This document shows positions 13,548-19,404 of a stretch of 21,728 nucleotides of DNA, piece by piece. The DNA is from Kiloniellales bacterium. Its GTDB lineage: Bacteria > Pseudomonadota > Alphaproteobacteria > Kiloniellales > JAKSBE01. Under the pieces are notes generated by a model that saw only the letters and a program-made list of their open reading frames with translations, did not search any database and had not been told where the DNA came from. The translations under genes and the position numbers were made by a program. The stretch spans positions 1 to 21,728 of the forward strand of contig JASJAL010000014.1 of the NCBI GenBank assembly GCA_030067055.1, given 5' to 3'. Numbering within the stretch: position 1 is the stretch's first letter; each line of letters starts with the position of its first letter.

Positions 13548-14733
13548 GCAAGGTAGCACCGGAACGGTGCCGCCGGAAGCGAGCCGCCCGATCGTTCTGC
13601 AGGTGGTGCCTGACCTGCAGGACGGCGGCCTCCAACGCTCTGCGGTCGATATTGCCGAGGCCTTGACCGCCGCCGGCTATACCGCCGTGGTCGCCTCTGC
13701 CGGCGGACCGCTGGAACACCGCCTCACGCGGGCCGGTGCGATCCACGAGTCGGTGCCTCTGGCCAGCCGTAATCCGGCCTCGATCTACGGCAACATCCAG
13801 CGCCTGATCGACGTCATCGAGCGGCACAAGGTCGACATCGTCCACGCCCGGGCGCGGGGTCCCGGTTGGAGCGCGCTGACCGCGGCGGAGCGCAGCGGCC
13901 GACACTTCGTCACCTCGGTCCATGCCGTCTATCCCGACGGCAATCTCCTGCAGCGGCGCTACAACGCCGTGCTGGTCCGCGGCGAGCGGGTGATCGCCAC
14001 CTCGCAGTACATCGCCGACTACCTGCGCGAGCACCACGGTGTCGATCCGACCCGCTTGCGGCTGATCCGGCGCGGCATCGATCTGAACTCCTTCAGCCCG
14101 GACAGCGTGTCCAACGAGCGCCTGATCAAGCGGGTCACCGACTGGCGCCTGCCCGATGGCCTACCAGTGGTGATGCTGCCGGCGCGGCTGGAGCGTCGAA
14201 AGGGTCAGGCTTTGCTGCTCGAGGCCTTGGCCCAGCTCGGCGACCTCGACTTCGTCTGCCTCTTGATCGGCGCGGACTCCGGCCGGGGCACCTACCGCCG
14301 CGAGCTCGACGAGTCGATCCAGCGCCATGGGCTGGCCCAACGCTGCGTGATCCTGGATCACTGCGACGACATGCCGGCCGGCTACAAGCTCGCCAACGTG
14401 GTGGTCGCCGCGGGCGGCGAGCCGCAGTCCTTCGTGCGCACGATCAGCGAAGCGCAAGCCATGGGCCGGCCCGTGGTCGCGGTCGGTCAGGGTGGCGCCG
14501 GCGAGCAGGTCATCGCTGGGCAGACCGCTTTCCTCGCCCCGCCAAACGACGCCAGCGGCCTGGCCGCGGCGATCCGCCGGGCGCTGGCGCTGACCGAAGA
14601 GGAGCGCGAACGCCTGGCCGAGGAGGCGATCGCCTTCACCCGGCGGCACTTTTCGCGCGACGAGATGTGCGCGCAGACCCTGGCGCTTTACGACGAGATT
14701 CTGCGCCAGGCGATGGCGGCCGCGGCGAGTTGA
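13537..14733 (+). CDS. glycosyltransferase family 4 (GT-B fold)
   Basis: A 398-aa GT4-type glycosyltransferase that would transfer a sugar from a nucleotide donor to an envelope or exported glycan. The N-terminal acceptor domain has VVPDLQDGGLQRSAVDIAEAL (about 23-43), the usual glycine-rich loop. IRRGIDLNSFSP (177-188) marks the domain junction, LPARLERRKGQALLLEAL (214-231) the donor domain, and SFVRTISEAQAMGRPVVA (298-315), with E305, the nucleotide-sugar end of the family motif. The acceptor and sugar are not predictable. ATG 13537 is used; another ATG lies at 13546. No glycan cluster surrounds it, so it is an isolated gene immediately before the translation cluster. Confidence 0.88.
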   Translation: MTDMQGSTGTVPPEASRPIVLQVVPDLQDGGLQRSAVDIAEALTAAGYTAVVASAGGPLEHRLTRAGAIHESVPLASRNPASIYGNIQRLIDVIERHKVDIVHARARGPGWSALTAAERSGRHFVTSVHAVYPDGNLLQRRYNAVLVRGERVIATSQYIADYLREHHGVDPTRLRLIRRGIDLNSFSPDSVSNERLIKRVTDWRLPDGLPVVMLPARLERRKGQALLLEALAQLGDLDFVCLLIGADSGRGTYRRELDESIQRHGLAQRCVILDHCDDMPAGYKLANVVVAAGGEPQSFVRTISEAQAMGRPVVAVGQGGAGEQVIAGQTAFLAPPNDASGLAAAIRRALALTEEERERLAEEAIAFTRRHFSRDEMCAQTLALYDEILRQAMAAAAS

Positions 14734-14746
14734 CGGCTACGGTTCT

Positions 14747-14792
14747 CTTGGCAGCCCCGATTTCTTGACAGCCCCGGATTAGCTTCTAGAGT
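14747..14792 (+). promoter_or_regulatory. candidate thrS promoter within a 17-bp direct repeat
   Basis: TTGACA (14765-14770) and TAGAGT (14787-14792; four of six bases match) are separated by 16 bp and would start transcription near 14799, just before the thrS ribosome site. The -35 belongs to the second of two adjacent 17-bp imperfect repeats (14747-14763 and 14764-14780; 14 of 17 identical). The first carries TTGGCA but has no -10 at the right distance. Confidence 0.4.
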
Positions 14793-14816
14793 TCGCCCGC
14801 TTCAGGAGCGAGATCC

Positions 14817-16751
14817 ATGGCGGACGCCGGAGTCCAAGAAAAGGTCACCATTACCCTGCCGGACGGCAGCCAGCGCGACTTCGACGGTCCGGTCTCCGGC
14901 GCCGACGTCGCCGCGAGCATCGGGCCGCGCCTGGCCAAGGATGCCCTGGCCGTGGTGGTCGATGGCGCGCTGCGCGATCTGGCCCGCGAGATCGACCAAG
15001 ATGCGGCGGTCGAGATCGTCACCCGCGGCCATGCCGAGACCCTGCAGCTGCTGCGCCACGACTGCGCGCACGTGCTGGCCGAGGCGGTGCAGGAGCTCTA
15101 CCCGGGCACCCAGGTGACCTTCGGCCCGGCGACCGAGGACGGCTTCTACTACGACTTCGCCCGGGCCGAGCCCTTCACGCCCGAGGACCTGGAGAAGATC
15201 GAAGCGCGAATGCACGAGATCGTCGATCGCGACGAGACCATCGAACGAGAGGTCTGGGACCGGCATCGCGCGATCCGCCATTTCGAGGACATCGGCGAGA
15301 AGTACAAGGCCGAGCACATCGCGACCCTGCCCGTGGACGAGGAGATCTCGATCTACCGCCAGGGCGATTGGCTCGACCTCTGCATCGGCCCGCACCTGCC
15401 GTCGACCGGCAAGCTGGGCCATGCCTTCAAGCTGATGCGGATCTCCGGCGCCTATTGGCGCGGCGACGCCAAGAACGAGCAGCTGCAGCGTGTCTACGGC
15501 ACCTGCTGGGAGACCGAGAAGCAGCTCAAGGCCTACCTCCACATGCTGGAGGAGGCGGAGAAACGCGATCACCGCCGCCTGGGCCGCGAGATGGACCTCT
15601 TCCACCAGCAGGAGGAGGCGGTCGGCTCGATCTTCTGGCATCCCAAGGGCTGGACTCTCTACCGGACCGTCGAGGCCTACATGCGCCGCCGGCTGGAAGG
15701 GGCGGGCTACGTCGAGGTCAAGACCCCGCAGCTGATCGACCGGGCCCTCTGGGAGGCCTCCGGCCACTGGGACAAGTTCCGCGAGCACATGTTCATCGCC
15801 GAAAGCGAGGACCGGGTCCTGGCGGTCAAGCCGATGAACTGCCCGGGCCATGTGCAGATCTTCAAGCAGGGCCTGAAGAGCTACCGCGACCTGCCGCTCA
15901 GGATGGCCGAGTTCGGCTCCTGCCATCGCAACGAGCCCTCGGGCGCGCTGCATGGCCTGATGCGGGTCCGCGCCTTCACCCAGGACGACGCCCACATCTT
16001 CTGCACCGAGGATCAGATCAATTCCGAGACCGTGATTTTCTGCGAGCTGCTGCAGAGCATCTACCGCGACCTCGGCTTCGAGGAGGTCCACGTCAAGTTC
16101 TCCGACCGGCCCGAGGTCCGGGCCGGCTCGGACGAGACCTGGGACCGGGCCGAGGCGGCGCTGCTCAGCGCCCTGAAGGAAACCGGCCTGGAGTACAGCC
16201 TCAATCCGGGCGAGGGCGCCTTCTACGGCCCCAAGCTGGAGTTCGTCCTGCGCGACGCCATCGGCCGTGACTGGCAGTGCGGCACCCACCAGGTCGACTT
16301 CGTCCTGCCCGAGCGGCTCGACGCCAGCTACGTCGGCGAGGACGGCGCCAAGCACCGCCCGGTCATGCTGCACCGCGCGATCCTCGGCTCCTTCGAGCGC
16401 TTCCTGGCGATCATGATCGAGCAGTTCGCCGGCCGTTTCCCGCTCTGGCTGGCGCCGGTCCAGGTGGCGGTCGCGACCATCACCTCGGAGGCCGATGCCT
16501 ACGCCGAGGAGGTCGCCGAGGTCCTGGCCGCGGCCGGACTGCGAACGGTGACCGACCTGCGCAACGAGAAGATCAATTACAAGGTCCGCGAACACTCGCT
16601 TGCCAAGGTCCCGGTCATCGCCGTCGTCGGCGGCCGCGAGGCCGAGGGCCGCAAGGTGGCGCTGCGCCGCCTGGGCGGAAAGACTCAAGAGATCCTTGCG
16701 CTCGACGAGGCAGTCTCTAGACTTGTCGAGGAAGCCGGGCCACCGGCATGA
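14817..16751 (+). CDS. thrS: threonyl-tRNA synthetase
   Basis: A 644-aa class II synthetase that charges tRNA-Thr and clears Ser-tRNA(Thr). The domains are complete: TGS/N1 (1 to about 65), the editing domain N2 with H81-x3-H85 and C189-x3-H193, the class II catalytic core (about 245-540), and the anticodon-binding domain (about 545-640). The zinc ligands of the active site are conserved as C342 (MNCPGH), H393 (DDAHIFC) and H519 (MLHRAILGS). [10 protein letters not shown] is motif 2. Start ATG 14817 has AGGAG at 14804-14808. The length and spacing match the enterobacterial enzyme closely. It heads the thrS-infC-rpmI-rplT-pheST series. No Thr-anticodon-like operator hairpins were recognised in its short leader. 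Confidence 0.98.
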   Translation: MADAGVQEKVTITLPDGSQRDFDGPVSGADVAASIGPRLAKDALAVVVDGALRDLAREIDQDAAVEIVTRGHAETLQLLRHDCAHVLAEAVQELYPGTQVTFGPATEDGFYYDFARAEPFTPEDLEKIEARMHEIVDRDETIEREVWDRHRAIRHFEDIGEKYKAEHIATLPVDEEISIYRQGDWLDLCIGPHLPSTGKLGHAFKLMRISGAYWRGDAKNEQLQRVYGTCWETEKQLKAYLHMLEEAEKRDHRRLGREMDLFHQQEEAVGSIFWHPKGWTLYRTVEAYMRRRLEGAGYVEVKTPQLIDRALWEASGHWDKFREHMFIAESEDRVLAVKPMNCPGHVQIFKQGLKSYRDLPLRMAEFGSCHRNEPSGALHGLMRVRAFTQDDAHIFCTEDQINSETVIFCELLQSIYRDLGFEEVHVKFSDRPEVRAGSDETWDRAEAALLSALKETGLEYSLNPGEGAFYGPKLEFVLRDAIGRDWQCGTHQVDFVLPERLDASYVGEDGAKHRPVMLHRAILGSFERFLAIMIEQFAGRFPLWLAPVQVAVATITSEADAYAEEVAEVLAAAGLRTVTDLRNEKINYKVREHSLAKVPVIAVVGGREAEGRKVALRRLGGKTQEILALDEAVSRLVEEAGPPA

Positions 16752-16773
16752 TCACTTCTGGTCGGGGCTTTCG

Positions 16774-16812
16774 GCCCTGCCTGGCGCCATCGGGGTGCGG
16801 GGCAGGGCTTTT
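16774..16812 (+). terminator. terminator or attenuator hairpin between thrS and infC
   Basis: GCCCTGCC (16775-16782) pairs perfectly with GGCAGGGC (16801-16808), followed directly by TTTT (16809-16812). Inside the 18-nt loop a further stem (16785-16789 with 16795-16799, one G-U) can stack. An alternative hairpin upstream, GGGC (16766-16769) with GCCC (16775-16778), shares the left arm and would disrupt the terminator. The T-run is short, so termination may be partial, with some readthrough into infC. Confidence 0.6.
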
Positions 16813-16850
16813 ACGCCTTTCGACCGGGCAAACTGATATGGAGGCTATCG

Positions 16851-17387
16851 ATCGCCAGACCACCCTTTGACCCCACGCCGTCCCGCGGTGGGCCGCGCGT
16901 GAATGAAACCATCGACGATCGGACAATCCGACTGATCGATGAGACCGGCGAGAACGTCGGCGTCGTTGCGACAGCGGAGGCACTTGATCGTGCGACCAAC
17001 GTCGGGCTCGACCTGGTCGAGGTCTCGCCCAATGCGGACCCACCGGTCTGCAAGATTATGGACTTCGGCAAGTACAAGTACGAGGAGCAGAAGCGCAAGA
17101 GCGAGGCGCGCAAGAAGCAGAAGATCATCGACGTCAAGGAAATCAAGATGCGCCCGAACATCGACCAGCACGACTACGATGTGAAGATGCGGTCGATCAA
17201 TCGCTTCCTCGACGAAGGCGACAAGGTCAAGGTCACCATGCGCTTCCGCGGCCGCGAGATGGTCCACCAGGACCTCGGCCTCAAGTTGCTCCAGAAGGTC
17301 CGCGACGAGCTCGAGGAAGTCGCCAAGGTCGAGCAGTTTCCTCGCCTCGAAGGCCGCCAGATGACCATGGTCATGGCGCCCCGCTAG
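16851..17387 (+). CDS. infC: translation initiation factor IF-3 (ATC start)
   Basis: A 178-aa IF-3, which binds the 30S subunit, prevents 70S association and rejects non-canonical start codons and initiator mismatches. The N-domain ([17 protein letters not shown], then [29 protein letters not shown]), the lysine-rich linker, and the C-domain ([40 protein letters not shown]) are all typical. No ATG fits the N-terminus. ATC 16851 is preceded by a perfect GGAGG (16840-16844) at 6 nt and yields an N-terminus [18 protein letters not shown], as expected for alphaproteobacterial IF-3. The in-frame GTG at 16899 has no Shine-Dalgarno and would trim the N-terminus. A non-AUG start fits the known IF-3 autoregulation (AUU in Escherichia coli). 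Confidence 0.93.
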   Translation: MARPPFDPTPSRGGPRVNETIDDRTIRLIDETGENVGVVATAEALDRATNVGLDLVEVSPNADPPVCKIMDFGKYKYEEQKRKSEARKKQKIIDVKEIKMRPNIDQHDYDVKMRSINRFLDEGDKVKVTMRFRGREMVHQDLGLKLLQKVRDELEEVAKVEQFPRLEGRQMTMVMAPR

Positions 17388-17456
17388 GCCCGGTGGCCAG
17401 GCAGGCCGTCACCGTAGCCCCAACCTCCTTCCCCTCAGGATCCGTTTAGGCGGTTC

Positions 17457-17472
17457 CCGGCTTTCAAGCCGG
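17457..17472 (+). other. short hairpin after infC
   Basis: CCGGCT and AGCCGG pair with a 4-nt loop (inside 17457-17472), 70 nt after the infC stop. There is no T-run, so it is not a standard terminator. It could stop exonucleases or act with Rho. A larger overlapping pairing of GATCCG (about 17439-17444) with CGGATC (17470-17475) competes with it. Together with the promoter below, this is what the 266-bp infC-rpmI gap holds. Confidence 0.25.
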
Positions 17473-17525
17473 ATCGACGGGTCTGCCCGAGCATTGAGCC
17501 GAGGGCGTTGACAGGCCCGACCGCC

Positions 17526-17554
17526 TTGCCTTCCGCCTTCGCCCCCGCTATAAC
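17526..17554 (+). promoter_or_regulatory. candidate promoter of rpmI-rplT
   Basis: TTGCCT (17526-17531) and TATAAC (17549-17554) are separated by exactly 17 bp. The -10 is preceded by C, the common alphaproteobacterial form. Transcription would start near 17561 and give a leader of about 93 nt before rpmI, room for an L20-type autoregulatory RNA. A TTGACA at 17508-17513 has no -10 at a suitable distance. Confidence 0.55.
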
Positions 17555-17653
17555 TCGCGCCGCTCAAGGCGAAGGCGCGCCGGTGCTTCTTTGAGGGCAT
17601 GCCCGGCCGCCATAACAAAGCCGCCTGAAATCAATAAGCTAGAGGATCTCGAA

Positions 17654-17857
17654 ATGCCCAAGTTGAAGACCAAGAGCAGCTGCAAGGGGCGCTTTCGCCT
17701 GTCCGCCAAGGGCAAGGTCAAGCGCAACTATGCCGGCAAGCGCCATTTCCTGCGTCGTCGCTCCCAGAAGATGATCCGCACCGCCCGCGGCACCACCATC
17801 GCCTCGGCGCCGGACGCCAAGATCATCAAGCGCAATTTCATGCCTTACGGCCTCTAG
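17654..17857 (+). CDS. rpmI: 50S ribosomal protein L35 (bL35)
   Basis: A 67-aa basic protein of the large subunit. It shows the complete family pattern: MPKLKTKSS at the start, [17 protein letters not shown] in the middle and [11 protein letters not shown] at the end. Start ATG 17654 is preceded by AGAGGA (17641-17646) at 7 nt; the open frame further upstream is leader, not coding. It forms a two-gene unit with rplT, 18 bp apart, expected to be co-regulated by L20 in the known bacterial arrangement. The leader could carry that site, but I could not identify a conserved L20-binding fold. Confidence 0.98.
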   Translation: MPKLKTKSSCKGRFRLSAKGKVKRNYAGKRHFLRRRSQKMIRTARGTTIASAPDAKIIKRNFMPYGL

Positions 17858-17875
17858 CGTCGGGGAGCGAGAGAC

Positions 17876-18241
17876 ATGGCACGAGTCAAGCGGGGCGTCA
17901 CCGCGCACGCCAAGCACAAGAAGGTCATCAAGAAGGCCAGCGGCCATCGCGGCCGCAGAAACAACGTCTTCCGCGTCGCCGTCCAGAGCATGGAGAAGGC
18001 GCAGCAGTACGCCTACCGCGACCGCCGGGTCCGCAAGCGCAACTTCCGCGCCCTCTGGATCCAGCGGATCAACGCCGGCGCCCGGGAGCACGGCCTGACC
18101 TATTCCCAGTTCATGAACGGCATCCACAAGGCCGGCATCGAGGTCGACCGCAAGGTCCTGGCCGACATCGCGCTGCGCGAGCCCGAAGCCTTTAAGAGCT
18201 TGGTGGATCAGGCCCAGGCCGCGCTGAGCCAAGCTCGCTAA
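17876..18241 (+). CDS. rplT: 50S ribosomal protein L20 (bL20)
   Basis: A 121-aa, strongly basic protein that binds 23S rRNA early in large-subunit assembly. The characteristic start [20 protein letters not shown], the helix with [26 protein letters not shown], and the globular end with [34 protein letters not shown] are all present. Start ATG 17876 has GGGAGCGAG upstream. The length is usual. In characterised bacteria L20 represses its own operon at the translational level. Two overlapping GC-rich hairpins follow it before pheS. Confidence 0.98.
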   Translation: MARVKRGVTAHAKHKKVIKKASGHRGRRNNVFRVAVQSMEKAQQYAYRDRRVRKRNFRALWIQRINAGAREHGLTYSQFMNGIHKAGIEVDRKVLADIALREPEAFKSLVDQAQAALSQAR

Positions 18242-18251
18242 CGCGGTTTCA

Positions 18252-18294
18252 GGGGCCGGAGGGGCGGCCCCCGGGAACCAGGCGAGGGGCCGCC
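18252..18294 (+). promoter_or_regulatory. two mutually exclusive hairpins between rplT and pheS
   Basis: Hairpin A: GGGGCCG (18252-18258) with CGGCCCC (18265-18271), loop 6 nt. Hairpin B: GGCGGCCCC (18263-18271) with GGGGCCGCC (18286-18294), loop 14 nt. Both use the same middle strand 18265-18271, so only one can form at a time. B ends 16 nt before the pheS Shine-Dalgarno (18311-18317). No T-run follows, so classical attenuation is not indicated; translational control, pausing or mRNA processing is possible. Confidence 0.45.
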
Positions 18295-18322
18295 GGTCGA
18301 AGCAAGACAGGCGGAGCGCGAG

Positions 18323-19402
18323 ATGGAGCATCAGAACCTCGACGACCTGAGAAGCAGCCTGCTGGGCCAGGTGGCCGACGCCGCCGACCTGGAGGCGCTG
18401 GAGCAGGCGCGGGTCCGGATCCTCGGCAAGAAGGGTCAGGTCACCCAGCTGATGAAGACCCTGGGCGGCCTCACGCCCGAGGAGCGCAAGGAACGCGGCC
18501 AGGCCTACAATCGGATCAAGGACGCAGTCGCCGAGGCCATCGAGGCCCGGCGCCAGGACCTGGCCGATGCCGACCTGGAGCAGCGCCTTCAGGCGGAGCG
18601 CATCGACGTCTCCCTGCCGGCGCGGCCCGACCGGGTCGGCCACATCCATCCGATCAGCCGCACGGTCGAGGAGCTGGTCGCGATCTTCGGCGAGATGGGC
18701 TTCGGCGTCGCCGAGGGTCCCCACGTCGAGGACGACTTCCACAACTTCACCGCCCTCAACATCCCGGAAGAGCACCCGGCCCGGCAGGAGCAGGACACCT
18801 TCTACCTGCCGCCGCGCGAGGCCGACGGCCCGCCAATGGTCCTGCGCACCCACACCTCGCCGGTACAGATCCGGACCATGCAGTCGGTCGAGCCGCCGAT
18901 CCGGATCATCGTGCCCGGCCGTACATTCCGCTGCGATTCCGACGCCACCCATTCGCCGATGTTCCACCAGGTCGAGGGCCTGGTGATCGACGAGACCACC
19001 CACATGGGCCAGCTGAAGGGCACCCTGATCGAGTTCTGCCGGGCCTTCTTCGATATCGACGATCTGCCGGTCCGCTTCCGGCCCAGCTACTTCCCCTTCA
19101 CCGAGCCTTCGGCGGAGGTCGACATCGGCTGCACCCGCGCCGACGGCCAGCTCAAGATCGGCCACGGCGACGACTGGCTCGAGATCCTGGGCTGCGGCAT
19201 GGTCCATCCCAAGGTGCTGGAAAACTGCGGCATCGAATCCAAGAAATACCAGGGCTTCGCCTTCGGCATGGGGATCGAACGCATCGCCATGCTGAAGTAC
19301 GGCATCCCCGACCTGCGCACCTTCTACGATTCCGACCTCCGCTGGCTGAAGCACTACGGCTTCCTGCCCCTGGAGACGCCGAGCCTGGTCAGAGGGATCT
19401 GA
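18323..19402 (+). CDS. pheS: phenylalanyl-tRNA synthetase alpha subunit
   Basis: The 359-aa catalytic subunit of the alpha2-beta2 enzyme that charges tRNA-Phe. An N-terminal coiled-coil region (about 1-100) precedes the class II core. Visible core motifs are [21 protein letters not shown] (motif 1, about 109-130), [17 protein letters not shown] (motif 2) and [19 protein letters not shown] (motif 3). ATG 18323 has GGCGGAG at 18311-18317. The length is slightly above the enterobacterial 327 aa but normal for alphaproteobacteria. The stop lies two bases before the pheT start, so translation is probably coupled. The upstream gap carries the paired hairpins and no evident Phe-rich leader peptide. 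Confidence 0.98.
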   Translation: MEHQNLDDLRSSLLGQVADAADLEALEQARVRILGKKGQVTQLMKTLGGLTPEERKERGQAYNRIKDAVAEAIEARRQDLADADLEQRLQAERIDVSLPARPDRVGHIHPISRTVEELVAIFGEMGFGVAEGPHVEDDFHNFTALNIPEEHPARQEQDTFYLPPREADGPPMVLRTHTSPVQIRTMQSVEPPIRIIVPGRTFRCDSDATHSPMFHQVEGLVIDETTHMGQLKGTLIEFCRAFFDIDDLPVRFRPSYFPFTEPSAEVDIGCTRADGQLKIGHGDDWLEILGCGMVHPKVLENCGIESKKYQGFAFGMGIERIAMLKYGIPDLRTFYDSDLRWLKHYGFLPLETPSLVRGI

Positions 19403-19404
19403 CG

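Noticed and set aside
14802..16688. A 600-codon frame on the minus strand opposite thrS.
   Set aside because: thrS is complete with all catalytic and zinc residues. The antisense frame has no family features and no ribosome site.
16899..17387. GTG 16899 as the infC start.
   Set aside because: No Shine-Dalgarno precedes it and it would cut off conserved residues before VNETI. ATC 16851 with GGAGG fits better.
17508..17513. TTGACA as the -35 of the rpmI promoter.
   Set aside because: No -10-like hexamer lies 16-18 bp downstream. TTGCCT with TATAAC at 17 bp is the better pair.
17599..17628. Nine-codon ATG frame in the rpmI leader as a regulatory leader peptide.
   Set aside because: It has only a weak GAGG too close to the ATG, no run of one amino acid, and no linked terminator. 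I note it in a finding but do not annotate it as a gene.
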